DNA from: Bacteroidota bacterium
GTDB taxonomy: Bacteria > Bacteroidota > Bacteroidia > Chitinophagales > Chitinophagaceae
NCBI GenBank assembly: GCA_018268135.1
Contig: JAFDXD010000089.1
Span: forward strand, 1 to 58,697
Reading direction: 5' to 3'
DNA length: 58,697 nucleotides
Positions 26,069 to 35,171 of this stretch are shown here, piece by piece (position 1 is the first letter of the stretch; each line of letters begins with the position of its first letter). The translations under genes were made by a program, and so were the position numbers. The notes below the pieces were generated by a model. The model did no database searches and had not been told where the DNA came from. It worked only from the letters and a program-made list of their open reading frames with translations.

Positions 26069-26839
26069 ATGCTCAAAGAAATCATCATATCCATCCAATC
26101 TTTTTTTGATGCCCACCGGTTTATAGTAAAAAATAAATTGTGGAAATGGATAATAATCCCCGGCATTTTTTATTCTATTTTATTTATAGCGGGGGTATAT
26201 CTTTTTTGGGTATCAAGCAATAGCGCCATAGAGTTTATTTTGCTAAAAACCGGTGTACGCAACTGGTTAGATTCCATGCATGACAGTTGGCTTAGTTTCT
26301 TCTTTATAGTAGGCCAGGTAATATTAAGATTGGTACTATTGCTTTTTTATTTCTCTCTTTTCAAATTTATATTTTTAATAATCGGCTCGCCGGTATTTGC
26401 TTACCTAAGCGAAAAAACAGAAAGCATTATAGAAGGAAAAGACTTCCCATTTAATTTTAAGCAATTGATAAAAGATATTATGAGAGGTATTAGAATTGCT
26501 TTAAGAAATATTTTATGGCAAACGGTTTATATCATCACCATACTCATCCTGTCATTCTTTCCATTGGTAGGATGGGTAGCTCCGCTGGTTGCCCTGTTGG
26601 TAGAGTGTTATTATTTTGGTTTTTCCATGCTGGATTACAGTAGCGAAAGAAATAAATTATCTGCCGCACAAAGTATTCAACTAATTGGCCGGCACAAAGG
26701 GCTTGCTATTGGCAATGGGCTTGTTTTTTATTTGCTTAATCTTATTCCTGTTATTGGCTGGTTGTTTGCACCAAGCTATGCAGTAATTGCAGCTACCCTT
26801 AGCCTGATAAGTGCCAGAAAAAAAAATGTAATAATTTAA
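26069..26839 (+). CDS. EI24 domain membrane protein (CysZ-like fold)
   Basis: The 256-residue integral membrane protein starts with the family's amphipathic KEIIISIQSFFDAHRFIVKN. Hydrophobic segments lie at about residues 26-45, 75-110, 150-185 and 212-245. PLVGWVAPLVALLVECYYFG and the closing LNLIPVIGWLFAPSYAVIAATL are typical of EI24 proteins. CysZ in this superfamily transports sulfate, but the family is broad, so the substrate is not assigned. The methyltransferase gene follows four bases later, so they are one transcript. Confidence 0.82.
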   Translation: MLKEIIISIQSFFDAHRFIVKNKLWKWIIIPGIFYSILFIAGVYLFWVSSNSAIEFILLKTGVRNWLDSMHDSWLSFFFIVGQVILRLVLLLFYFSLFKFIFLIIGSPVFAYLSEKTESIIEGKDFPFNFKQLIKDIMRGIRIALRNILWQTVYIITILILSFFPLVGWVAPLVALLVECYYFGFSMLDYSSERNKLSAAQSIQLIGRHKGLAIGNGLVFYLLNLIPVIGWLFAPSYAVIAATLSLISARKKNVII

Positions 26840-26843
26840 AAGT

Positions 26844-27548
26844 ATGGCAAGCCTCTATTTAATTCCCTGTGTGCTGGCAGAAGATGCTACTGATACCATT
26901 GCTACTTACGTATTAGAAGCTGTAAAAAAATGCACGGTAATATTTGCAGAAAATGAACGCACTGCCAGGCGCTTTTTAAAAAGCATGGACAAAACCATTG
27001 TGATTGATGATTTTGAATGGTTTGCCATACACAAAGCAGAAGAAGAGCAATTGCAACATTTTATTGCTGCAATGAAAGCACAAAAAAACATTGCCATCAT
27101 AAGCGAGGCTGGCTGCCCGGGCATTGCAGACCCTGGCCAGTATTTAATAAAAGCTGCGCAGGATATGCATTACCCTGTAAAACCACTGGTAGGGCCAAGC
27201 TCTATTTTGCTGGCATTAATGGCCAGTGGTATGAATGGCCAGCAGTTTGAATTTGTAGGCTACCTGCCAATAGACAATGCTGAAAGAATAAAGAAAATTA
27301 AAGAACTTGAAATATCTTCTCAAAAAAACAATAGCACAAAAATTTTTATTGAAACCCCCTATCGCAATAACCAGCTTTTTGATGCTCTCATAAAAAGCTG
27401 CAATGCCAATACAAAGCTATGTATTGGCATTAATATTACTGCTGCTAATGAGCGCATCATTACCTGCAACATGGCACAATGGAAAAATAAAAAACCTGAT
27501 CTGCATAAGCAACCGGTTATTTTTTTATTGTATGCCGGAGGGTATTAA
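26844..27548 (+). CDS. SAM-dependent methyltransferase, tetrapyrrole methylase family (RsmI-like)
   Basis: The 234 residues show the two-domain tetrapyrrole-methylase fold: N-terminal LYLIPCVLAEDATDT, ENERTARRFLKS, the SAM-binding SEAGCPGIADPGQYLIKAA, VGPSSILLALMASGMNGQ, FVGYLPIDNAERIKKIKEL and IETPYRNNQLFDALI. RsmI 2'-O-methylates C1402 of 16S rRNA. This shorter Bacteroidota form lacks RsmI's C-terminal domain, so its substrate is uncertain. It is four bases after the EI24 gene and overlaps the convergent gene by four bases. Confidence 0.88.
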   Translation: MASLYLIPCVLAEDATDTIATYVLEAVKKCTVIFAENERTARRFLKSMDKTIVIDDFEWFAIHKAEEEQLQHFIAAMKAQKNIAIISEAGCPGIADPGQYLIKAAQDMHYPVKPLVGPSSILLALMASGMNGQQFEFVGYLPIDNAERIKKIKELEISSQKNNSTKIFIETPYRNNQLFDALIKSCNANTKLCIGINITAANERIITCNMAQWKNKKPDLHKQPVIFLLYAGGY

Positions 27549-27970
27549 TGATTTGCCGATGGCTTCATACTCCTTATTTCATCCACAATAAATTCGCTAT
27601 AACCACGCCAGGGCAATGCATGTTTGTATTCTTTGTAGTGAAGATCAAAATAGCTGCCGCTATTGTTCATCAATACATTGGCAATACTATCGTTTGCTAC
27701 CGAAAATTCAAATTCATAAGATTGTACCCCGCCGGTAGTTTGGGAGCGAAACCCAGACTGTATTAGTTTTCCCTCATAGGTTTTAAAAACGTTGCCTTTT
27801 TTTACCAGGTAATTCAATTCTCCGGACTTTACCCCCTCGCCAAATACATAGTAATAGCGCCACCAAATAAAAAATGAAAGAAAAACGATGAACAGAAATA
27901 AAGTCCAGCGCATAAATTTTTTGAACCCACTTGTTTTTTTAGGAGCCTCTACAGCTTTAAAATCTTCCAT
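27545..27970 (-). CDS. Small membrane-anchored protein, Bacteroidota-conserved type
   Basis: The 141-residue protein has one transmembrane helix (WTLFLFIVFLSFFIWWRYYYV, here at residues ~23-43) and a soluble domain with GNVFKTYEGKLIQSGF, YEFEFSV and YFDLHYKEYKHALPWRG. I recall proteins of this look being labelled 6-phosphogluconate dehydrogenase in Bacteroidota genomes, which nothing in the sequence supports. The domain looks like a small beta sandwich. Function unknown. Confidence 0.72.
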   Translation of the reverse strand: MEDFKAVEAPKKTSGFKKFMRWTLFLFIVFLSFFIWWRYYYVFGEGVKSGELNYLVKKGNVFKTYEGKLIQSGFRSQTTGGVQSYEFEFSVANDSIANVLMNNSGSYFDLHYKEYKHALPWRGYSEFIVDEIRSMKPSANH

Positions 27971-28012
27971 AACATGTATTTAAAAATAAAGTTAACAATT
28001 AAATATTTATCA

Positions 28013-29386
28013 TTACAAACCATGCTCACTCACCAGCCATACTAATGCGGCCATATTTACTGCACCCAGTTTTAGCTCACGCTCACTTACATTTTCAAAT
28101 ACATCAGTGGCAGCATGGTGAATATCAAAATAGCGCTGGCTATCGGGGCTTAGGCCGGCAAGTACAGCACCGGTTTTTCGTAGCGGCCCCACATCTGAGC
28201 CACTGCCACCTTTTGAAAAAAAGTACACACCATAATTATAAAACAGGGGTAGCCATTGCATCAATTTTTTTTCTTTGTCGGGTGTCATTTCAAAGGTAAA
28301 TCCTCTGGGGCTAAAACCACCGGCATCACTTTCTAATGCAAAAATATGGTGCTCTTTTTTTTGAAGAGCATTTTCCAAATAAGCATCTGCCCCTTTGCCC
28401 CCGTTTTCTTCATTCATAAACATTACTGCCCTAATAGTACGCAGAGGCTTTATTCCGGTGGCCTTTAGCGCTCTAATAATTTCTATACTTTGTGTAACGC
28501 CCGATCCATCATCATTTGCGCCTTCTGCAAGATCCCAGCTATCCAAATGGCCTCCCACTGTAATAATCTCATCCGGAAACTCTGTGCCTCTTATTTCGCC
28601 AATTACATTATAACTTGGCGCATCCGGCAACATTTTACAATTGGTTTTAAAATATGCAGAAACAACTTTTTTTGATTGTATCTGCTCACTTAGCCAATTA
28701 GCGTCTTTGGTACTGATGCATACTGCCGGTATTTTAGGATAAGCATCATCATACCTTGTAACACCGGTATGCGGATAGTCATTTACATTTATAGAAAGTG
28801 AGCGAACCATTGCCCCTACAGCTCCATACTTTGCTGCTTGTGCCGGGCCTGTAAACCTTCCTGCTCCAAAATCGCCATAGGCCTGAAAAGTATTGATATA
28901 AGTAGGATCCATTACTATATTAAAAAAAACAATTTTTCCTTTTATGGCGTCCACTCCTAGCTTTTGCAACTCTGCCATATTTTTTACCTCTATCACAGGC
29001 GCCCTTAGCCCTCCAACGGCCGTACCAACGGTGTTTCCAATGGCGCACAATTGTAAATTATATTTTGATTGGTCATCCAATTGTATGTACCCTGTTTCTT
29101 TTTTGCCCCGTATCCAATGAGGAACCATACAAGGTTGCAAATACACTGTATCTGCCCCGGCTTCTTTTAGCATTTTGGCTGTAGCCAACACTGCCTTTTG
29201 TGCATTGGCAGAGCCGCTAAGGCGAGGCCCGATTTTTTTGCAGAGGTATCGCAGGTTATCATAGAGCTTACCATTGGTAAGAATATCATCAGCCAGTTTT
29301 TTAATGGTAACGGAATCCTGGTTTTGGGCAGAAGTAGCAAAACTAAACAACACTAAAGCGGAAAATATGCAGTAAATTTTTTTCAT
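28013..29386 (-). CDS. Secreted M28 family metallopeptidase
   Basis: The 457-residue protein has a signal peptide (MKKIYCIFSALVLFSFATSAQ) and acts in the periplasm or outside. It carries a PA-like insert (VDAIKGKIVFFNIVMD) and the M28 zinc site: GGHLDSWDLAEGANDDGSG (His and bridging Asp), MNEENGGKGADAY (catalytic and metal Glu), ESDAGGF and the late His in DIHHAATDVFENV. M28 enzymes are aminopeptidases or carboxypeptidases; the substrate is not readable. A -7 box TAAGTTTG lies at 29406-29413 on this strand. Confidence 0.93.
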   Translation of the reverse strand: MKKIYCIFSALVLFSFATSAQNQDSVTIKKLADDILTNGKLYDNLRYLCKKIGPRLSGSANAQKAVLATAKMLKEAGADTVYLQPCMVPHWIRGKKETGYIQLDDQSKYNLQLCAIGNTVGTAVGGLRAPVIEVKNMAELQKLGVDAIKGKIVFFNIVMDPTYINTFQAYGDFGAGRFTGPAQAAKYGAVGAMVRSLSINVNDYPHTGVTRYDDAYPKIPAVCISTKDANWLSEQIQSKKVVSAYFKTNCKMLPDAPSYNVIGEIRGTEFPDEIITVGGHLDSWDLAEGANDDGSGVTQSIEIIRALKATGIKPLRTIRAVMFMNEENGGKGADAYLENALQKKEHHIFALESDAGGFSPRGFTFEMTPDKEKKLMQWLPLFYNYGVYFFSKGGSGSDVGPLRKTGAVLAGLSPDSQRYFDIHHAATDVFENVSERELKLGAVNMAALVWLVSEHGL

Positions 29387-29405
29387 GTATCAATGTTTGT
29401 ATAAA

Positions 29406-29413
29406 CAAACTTA
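29406..29413 (-). promoter_or_regulatory. Candidate -7 box for the M28 peptidase gene
   Basis: On the minus strand the sequence reads TAAGTTTG, an exact TAnnTTTG match, 19 bases before the ATG. Confidence 0.4.
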
Positions 29414-29536
29414 AACATTTACGAATTACAGTAATAATAAAATTTAAAGGCGGCAATTTTGTAAATTGCATTTTACTTCAAAAAAAATAATAAAAAATTA
29501 TCCGGGCAGATACTTTTTGTTGAGTGCAGAGATGAT

Positions 29537-29584
29537 GTACAAGAGTGCGACGCCACTGAAGCTGAAAATTGTTGTGCTGCCGGG
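29537..29584 (+). repeat. Dispersed intergenic repeat, copy E (5' leader of bshA)
   Basis: GTACAAGAGTGCGACGC (29537-29553), 24 nt, TGCCGGG (29578-29584). The long block is identical to copy D. A near-consensus -7 box (TACTTTTTG, 29511-29519) lies upstream, so the element is probably transcribed in the bshA leader. Confidence 0.7.
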
Positions 29585-29619
29585 TTCAATAAAATTAATA
29601 ATTCTTTCAAAAAATATTT

Positions 29620-30741
29620 ATGAATATAGCAATTGTGTGTTATCCAACCTTTGGCGGTAGCGGTGTATTGGCTACAGAGTTAGGTAAAGCGCTGAGTGAT
29701 AAAGGGCACAATATCCATTTTATTACCTATCAGCAGCCGGTAAGGCTTGGTGGTTTTCATGCCAATATTTTTTATCATGAAGTAAGGGTGCCCTCGTATC
29801 CTTTGTTTGATTTTGCGCCGTATGAAACAGCACTGGCAAGTACAATGGTAGATGTGGTAAATAATCACGATATTCATTTACTGCATGTACATTACGCCAT
29901 ACCTCATGCTTCTGCGGCTTATATGGCAAAGCAAATACTTGCAAAACAAAATAAAAAAATTCCGGTTATTACTACCCTGCATGGTACAGATATTACCCTG
30001 GTAGGCAGGGATAAAACGTATAGCCCGGTAGTAACGTTTTCAATGGAAGAAAGTGATATTTTAACCGCAGTATCTGAAAATTTAAGAGAAGAAACTTACA
30101 AAAATTTTAGCATTGACAAACCAATAGAAGTCATTTATAATTTTGTAGATGTGAGCCGGTTTAATAAAAGGCCGGTAGATGCTTTTAAAAAATTGATTGC
30201 TCCAAAAGGGGAGCGAATATTAGTACATGCCTCAAATTTTAGAAAAATAAAAAGGGTAGATGATGTATTAAAAACCTTTTTGCTGATTTATGAAAAAGTG
30301 CCTTGCAAGTTATTGATGATTGGCGATGGCCCCGAAAGGCCATATTTAGAATCGATGACTCGTGATTGTTCTCCCTGTGCTGAGGTAAAATTTTTGGGGC
30401 GACAGGATCAGATGGAAGATTTATTATCTATTGCAGATTTATTTATCTTGACCAGCGAATATGAAAGCTTTGGTCTTGCTGCTTTGGAAGCCATGGCGGC
30501 GCAGGTGCCTGTAATATCTACCAATGTAGGGGGCTTGCCCGAAATAAACATTAATGGTTTTTCGGGCTATATGAGCAATGTGGGCGATGTGGATGACATG
30601 GCTAAAAATGCAGTTTCAATTTTAAAGGATGATGAAACTTTAAAAGTATTTAAAAAAAATGCATTAGAGCAGGCAAAGAAATTTGATATTTCTAACATTG
30701 TACCCAAGTATGAAGCCCTGTACAATAAAGTAATCAGTTAG
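29620..30741 (+). CDS. bshA: N-acetyl-alpha-D-glucosaminyl L-malate synthase (bacillithiol pathway)
   Basis: BshA joins GlcNAc from UDP-GlcNAc to L-malate, the first step to bacillithiol. The 373 residues match closely: MNIAIVCYPTFGGSGVLATE, HFITYQQPVRL, HVHYAIPHASAAYMA, TTLHGTDITLVGRD, VIYNFVDVSRF, and the GT4 nucleotide-sugar motif TSEYESFGLAALEAMAAQ. No bshB or bshC is in the window. Its stop overlaps that of the convergent EnvC-like gene by four bases. Confidence 0.96.
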   Translation: MNIAIVCYPTFGGSGVLATELGKALSDKGHNIHFITYQQPVRLGGFHANIFYHEVRVPSYPLFDFAPYETALASTMVDVVNNHDIHLLHVHYAIPHASAAYMAKQILAKQNKKIPVITTLHGTDITLVGRDKTYSPVVTFSMEESDILTAVSENLREETYKNFSIDKPIEVIYNFVDVSRFNKRPVDAFKKLIAPKGERILVHASNFRKIKRVDDVLKTFLLIYEKVPCKLLMIGDGPERPYLESMTRDCSPCAEVKFLGRQDQMEDLLSIADLFILTSEYESFGLAALEAMAAQVPVISTNVGGLPEININGFSGYMSNVGDVDDMAKNAVSILKDDETLKVFKKNALEQAKKFDISNIVPKYEALYNKVIS

Positions 30742-32081
30742 CGATGCCTCAACCAGGATTCAGGATCAAACTCCCCTTTTTCATTGCTCATGTAAAAATC
30801 TATAGAGCCTACTCCGTCTAAATTGGCAGCTACTTTACCAATCACCTGGCCTGTTTTTACCTGTTCACCTTTTTGAACCGAAATGGAGTTTACATTATAG
30901 TATGAGCTAAAATATTTACCATGCTGTATGGTAATAACATAAGTATCTTCTACCTGTGTAATAGAAATAACTGTACCATCAAAAATAGATTTTACCGGGC
31001 TGCCAATATCTGCTGAAATGGTAGTACAAGCTAATATAATATCTCCCTCACTGGGTAATTTATTAAGGCCATAATGCATAAGTACATAGCCCTTATCTAC
31101 AGGCCAGGGCAGATTGTGCCTGTTTCTTTCAAAACTAGAATTCAGGGCTAAATTATCTGCATTTAATAATACGCTTTCTACTTTTTTGGCTGGTGCATTT
31201 ACTTTTGTTGTAGCTGCCACTGATTTTGTATTGGCAGGAGCATTATTTTCTGCATTATTATTTTTAGTAGCCTCGTTAGCATTAGCATTAGCTTTGGCCA
31301 GCGCTGCTTTCCTTTCTCGCTCTTCTCTAGCAGCTTTGGCAAGGGCCTCTTTTTTTGCAGCTTCCTGTGCTTTTCTAATGGCTGCTGCAATGGCATTGCT
31401 TACTTTTGCCATTTGCTTTTTCTTGGCTGCAATCTGGTTGTTGATAGATTTCCCTTGTTTTTTTAATTCTGTTACTACACGGTCTTGTTCTTTCTTCTGA
31501 TCTTCGAGCGTTTGCATTTCTTTACTTTGTACCTGCAGGGTGCTGTTTTTTTCTTTTTTTGAACTGCCAAGGTCTTGAATTCTTTGTCGTCTTAATTCCT
31601 GTGTACGCACTATATTTTGCCCCTGCATTTCTCTATAGCTTCTATAACTTTTTAAATAAGATAGTCGTTTAATGGCGTCATTAAAATTATCTGCCGAAAA
31701 AATGAAGTTTAAAAACTCATAATTACTCCGGTTTTTATACGCATATACCATGCTTTTTGCATACTCTTGTTTTAAAGTATCCAAAAGTTTGTCATACTTA
31801 TTAATATCTCGTTGTATTGAATAAATATTATTATTTAAAAGCCTTAAGTCATAATTAATATTATCAATCACCCTGTTTTGAAGGTTTACTTTATTGTTGA
31901 TAAGAGAAAGCTGGTAGAGGTTTTCTTTGGTTTGTGCTTTGTTTTTATTGAGTAGCTCTTCTGTTTGCTCAATTTCTTTTTTTAAATTTTGGCGCTGTTT
32001 TTCAAGCTCCTCACGGGTTTGGGCAAATAGGGTTGCAGATATAACGCAAAAAAAAGCCAGGGAAAAAATATATTTCAGCAT
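30738..32081 (-). CDS. EnvC-like murein hydrolase activator with degenerate LytM domain
   Basis: The 447-residue protein has a signal peptide (FSLAFFCVISATLFAQ) and a very long coiled coil (about residues 22-265: EELEKQRQNLKKEIEQTEEL and onward). An Ala/Asn-rich linker follows, then a C-terminal LytM/M23 domain (about 325-447: LPWPVDKGYVLMHYG, GTVISITQVEDTYVITIQHG). The M23 zinc ligands are missing: no H-x(n)-D after the HYG and IDFYMS where active enzymes have HLH. This is the EnvC pattern, in which the domain activates amidases rather than cutting peptidoglycan. It is the last gene of the ispF-dut-DUF4292 unit. Confidence 0.88.
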   Translation of the reverse strand: MLKYIFSLAFFCVISATLFAQTREELEKQRQNLKKEIEQTEELLNKNKAQTKENLYQLSLINNKVNLQNRVIDNINYDLRLLNNNIYSIQRDINKYDKLLDTLKQEYAKSMVYAYKNRSNYEFLNFIFSADNFNDAIKRLSYLKSYRSYREMQGQNIVRTQELRRQRIQDLGSSKKEKNSTLQVQSKEMQTLEDQKKEQDRVVTELKKQGKSINNQIAAKKKQMAKVSNAIAAAIRKAQEAAKKEALAKAAREERERKAALAKANANANEATKNNNAENNAPANTKSVAATTKVNAPAKKVESVLLNADNLALNSSFERNRHNLPWPVDKGYVLMHYGLNKLPSEGDIILACTTISADIGSPVKSIFDGTVISITQVEDTYVITIQHGKYFSSYYNVNSISVQKGEQVKTGQVIGKVAANLDGVGSIDFYMSNEKGEFDPESWLRHR

Positions 32082-32168
32082 TAATGTAATTTAAAAAATT
32101 TATGCAAAGATAAAATCTCTGCTCACTTATGAGCAGAATTGTACTAATGATGCCGTTAAAAATAACGA

Positions 32169-32984
32169 TTATTTCTTTTTATAATTTTTTGGAACAGAAA
32201 ATGAAACCGATAATTCTTTGTTAAACTCAAATTGTTTGAAGTTCATTCTCAGGTCGAGTTTGTTTTTTTCGGATACCACTATTTGCCTGTAGGTAGAGAA
32301 TGGCTTGCCATTTATATTGGTATAGGCATCATAAGTTATATCGGCAGTCCGGTTTCTTGCTAAATCTATATCGTCTAATTTACTATGAAGCACATTTTTA
32401 TTATCTAATGATAATGTAAGAAGGTTTTTAAAATCATTACCAACAGATGAGGCTAAAATATAATTTCCTATATTTTTAAAGGTAGCATTAGAAGAGTCAA
32501 AAAAAATAGGGTTACCTATCAATAAATTCTGAATGGTTTTAAAATCAAATGGTATTTGTGTTACTTCTTGCAAATAATCTAAAGACCGGTATTGAACTTC
32601 TTTTTTTTGTTTATTCAATACAATAACACTGTCTTTTGTAATGAGCACTCTGAATACTTCAAAATTTAAAAATGTAGCAGACAATGAAATCCAGATGGCA
32701 CTGTCTTTTACCATTCTTACCACGGCGGTTATATCTGGTTGTTTCCCTTCTGCGTCTTCTATATCTACTTTTATTTTTGCAGAAAAGGTATTAAAATCAA
32801 TAAAATTATCGGCCAGGTTTTTTTTAACATTGTCTGCAAATAAAATGGAATCTTCAGCAGTATGATTTATTACAACCATGGTAGTGTCTTTAGGTGCAAT
32901 AGCCTTGTTAATCTTTTTGGTTGTATGGCATGCTGTTGCCCCTATCATTAAAATTATTGGCAAAAAATATTTAATTGATTTCAT
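32169..32984 (-). CDS. DUF4292 lipoprotein (LolA/LolB-like fold)
   Basis: The 271-residue protein has a lipoprotein signal (FLPIILMIGATAC). The body fits DUF4292: FNTFSAKIKVDIEDAEGKQ, VRMVKDSAIWISLSATFLNF, EVFRVLITKDSVIVLNK, QIPFDFKTIQNLLIGNPIFF and LRMNFKQFEFN. The family resembles half-barrel lipoprotein carriers, so lipid or lipoprotein handling at the outer membrane is inferred only. It is 16 bases after dut and 87 before the EnvC-like gene. Confidence 0.88.
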   Translation of the reverse strand: MKSIKYFLPIILMIGATACHTTKKINKAIAPKDTTMVVINHTAEDSILFADNVKKNLADNFIDFNTFSAKIKVDIEDAEGKQPDITAVVRMVKDSAIWISLSATFLNFEVFRVLITKDSVIVLNKQKKEVQYRSLDYLQEVTQIPFDFKTIQNLLIGNPIFFDSSNATFKNIGNYILASSVGNDFKNLLTLSLDNKNVLHSKLDDIDLARNRTADITYDAYTNINGKPFSTYRQIVVSEKNKLDLRMNFKQFEFNKELSVSFSVPKNYKKK

Positions 32985-33000
32985 TCTTCTATTTAAAAAA

Positions 33001-33447
33001 TTAATTACTTACGCCTGTATGCCCAAAACCTCCTTCGGCTCTTACAGTATCATTTAATTGTTGTACACTAATTAATGCAGCCTGCTCTACTCTGGCTACT
33101 ATTAGTTGTGCTATGCGGTCTCCATTGTTTATTGTTTGTGCCTCATTGCTAAGGTTTATCAGCAGTACTTTTACCTCTCCCCTGTAATCACTATCAATGG
33201 TGCCGGGTGTATTAAGGCAGGTAATTCCATTTTTAAAAGCCAGCCCACTGCGGGGCCGTACCTGCACTTCAAAACCCTGTGGTATTTCCATAAAAATTCC
33301 GGTAGGTATTAGTTTTCTTTCTAAAGGAGCCAGTAGCATTGGTTGTGATAAGTCTGCTCTAATATCCATTCCGGCAGAGCCTTGTGTGGCATAATCAGGT
33401 AATTCGTTGTTAGATTTATTAATAACTTTTATGGCGATTGTTTCCAT
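33001..33447 (-). CDS. dut: dUTP diphosphatase
   Basis: It hydrolyses dUTP to dUMP, keeping uracil out of DNA and feeding dTMP synthesis. All five trimeric-dUTPase motifs are readable in 148 residues: [43 protein letters not shown] and the C-terminal [10 protein letters not shown]. It follows ispF by eight bases and precedes DUF4292. Confidence 0.97.
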   Translation of the reverse strand: METIAIKVINKSNNELPDYATQGSAGMDIRADLSQPMLLAPLERKLIPTGIFMEIPQGFEVQVRPRSGLAFKNGITCLNTPGTIDSDYRGEVKVLLINLSNEAQTINNGDRIAQLIVARVEQAALISVQQLNDTVRAEGGFGHTGVSN

Positions 33448-33455
33448 TAATAATT

Positions 33456-33935
33456 TTATTTTTTGTTTAATAATACAGTAGCATAAGCTATCAGGCCTTC
33501 TTCTCTCCCGGCAAACCCCATTTTTTCTGTAGTAGTAGCTTTTATTGAAATATCATTTACAGAAATTTGTAAAATGGTTGCAATAGCCTCTTGCATTTGA
33601 GATACATAAGGCATTATTTTAGGTTTTTCCAGGCAAATTGTTGAGTCAATATTTACAATACCATACCCTCTTTTTTCAATAAGGTCAAATGTATTTTTTA
33701 GTAAAATTTTACTGTCTATATTTTTATAAGTTATATCAGTATCCGGAAAATGTTTACCGATATCACCTAAACATAAAGCGCCCAGCATAGCGTCGCATAT
33801 AGCATGTAGCAATACATCCGCATCACTATGGCCTAAAGCGCCTTTATAATGTGGAATTTTTACTCCTCCAATCCATAAATCTCTCCCTTCTGTTAACTGA
33901 TGAAAATCTATTCCGGAACCAATCCTGTAGCTCAT
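33456..33935 (-). CDS. ispF: 2-C-methyl-D-erythritol 2,4-cyclodiphosphate synthase
   Basis: It carries out the cyclisation step of the MEP isoprenoid pathway. The 159 residues match: [11 protein letters not shown] (metal Asp and His), [49 protein letters not shown], and [20 protein letters not shown]. It is the first gene of a four-gene minus-strand unit with dut, DUF4292 and the EnvC-like protein. The porV terminator at 33982-34013 separates it from porV. Confidence 0.97.
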   Translation of the reverse strand: MSYRIGSGIDFHQLTEGRDLWIGGVKIPHYKGALGHSDADVLLHAICDAMLGALCLGDIGKHFPDTDITYKNIDSKILLKNTFDLIEKRGYGIVNIDSTICLEKPKIMPYVSQMQEAIATILQISVNDISIKATTTEKMGFAGREEGLIAYATVLLNKK

Positions 33936-33981
33936 TAAAATCTTTTATTAAATGTAAATATCTACAATTTATTTGATGCAA

Positions 33982-34013
33982 AAAAAGCGTTCCTTTTTAG
34001 TGGAACGCTTTTT
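33982..34013. terminator. Terminator between porV and ispF
   Basis: AAAAAGCGTTCC and GGAACGCTTTTT form a 12-bp stem with an 8-base loop. On the minus strand it ends porV transcription 18 bases after the stop. Confidence 0.85.
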
Positions 34014-34031
34014 CAAATATATGAATGATTT

Positions 34032-35171
34032 TTATTTCACATCAAAAATGAGGCTGAAACGCAATGTATTTGACAATGGATTGCGGTTAACACCAGTACC
34101 AGATGGAACTAAGTATGCAAAATTTAATCCAAAAGTATTGTACTTTAAGCCAGCGCCTACAGTAAAATACTGACGGTTTCCTTTGTCAGGATTTTCGTAA
34201 AAATATCCGGCACGGAAAGAAAATTGTTCTTTATACCAGTATTCTGCTCCGATAGAACCGGTAATTTCTTTAATTTCTTCACTGCCACCTCTTGGTGCAT
34301 CGCTAAATGAATTGATCCAGCTTTTTACTACACCCTGAGAGCGGTAGGCTGCAAGTGAAGCTGCGCTTGTATCGCCAGGAGTTGGTACTAATAATTTATT
34401 TAAATCAAAAGCGAAAGTAAGTTTATTATCAGCATCAAATGCCTTAGTATAAGCTATACCAGCGCCAAGATTTGCAGGGATATAATCTTTTTGAGTAGCA
34501 TTATCTGTATAAGAAATTTTACCGCCAAGGTTGCTTAATGTAATACCCCAGCTAAGGCCACTTCCATCTTCTTTTAATCCATTATGAAAATAGTGCAAAT
34601 CTCCTGCTACTGTAGTACCTTTTTTGTAAGTAACACCATTAATGGCTCCACTTGCAAGGTCAGAACTAATGTAGCGAACAGCGATACCCAAACCGTCTTT
34701 TGAACTTAATTTTCTTGAATAGCCTAAGTCAATAGCATATTCACGTGGGCGTTTGCTACCAATATTATTGCTGTTTGCATCTGTAAATTGTATATCTCCA
34801 AGGCTAAAATACCTTAACCCCAAAGAAATTGCTGAATTTTCGTCTGGTTTGTAATATCCTGCAGCAGATGCTAAAAAAACGTCTTTTAAATTAAGATCGC
34901 TCAACCAGGGAGTGTAGGTAACACCTATGCTCGATGTTTTAGCCGAAAAAGGAGTTTTAGCAATATTCCAAAATCCGGAATATGCATCTGGAGCTGTGGC
35001 TATGCCGGCATCTCCCATACCTGCACTACGGGCATCAGGCGATATTCTTAAAAAAGGTACAGCTGTGGTAACAGTATTAAGTTGAACATTACCAGAAGTT
35101 TGAGCAGTTGTAGCAGCCCCGGTACCGAGTAACATCACTAAGGCAGTAAGTTTCAATGTTGCTTTTTTCAT
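34032..35171 (-). CDS. porV: Type IX secretion outer-membrane protein PorV (LptO)
   Basis: PorV is the 14-strand FadL-like shuttle of the type IX system that hands cargo to the PorU attachment complex. The 379 residues begin with a signal peptide (ALVMLLGTGAATTAQ) and the hallmark VTTAVPFLRISPDARSAGMG, then GIATAPDAYSGFWNIAKTPF and SIGVTYTPWLSDLN. The C-terminal YFTVGAGLKYNTFGLNFAYL ends in the barrel strand LRFSLIFDVK. It is divergent from gldJ. In many Bacteroidota porU is next to porV, but it is not here. Confidence 0.94.
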   Translation of the reverse strand: MKKATLKLTALVMLLGTGAATTAQTSGNVQLNTVTTAVPFLRISPDARSAGMGDAGIATAPDAYSGFWNIAKTPFSAKTSSIGVTYTPWLSDLNLKDVFLASAAGYYKPDENSAISLGLRYFSLGDIQFTDANSNNIGSKRPREYAIDLGYSRKLSSKDGLGIAVRYISSDLASGAINGVTYKKGTTVAGDLHYFHNGLKEDGSGLSWGITLSNLGGKISYTDNATQKDYIPANLGAGIAYTKAFDADNKLTFAFDLNKLLVPTPGDTSAASLAAYRSQGVVKSWINSFSDAPRGGSEEIKEITGSIGAEYWYKEQFSFRAGYFYENPDKGNRQYFTVGAGLKYNTFGLNFAYLVPSGTGVNRNPLSNTLRFSLIFDVK

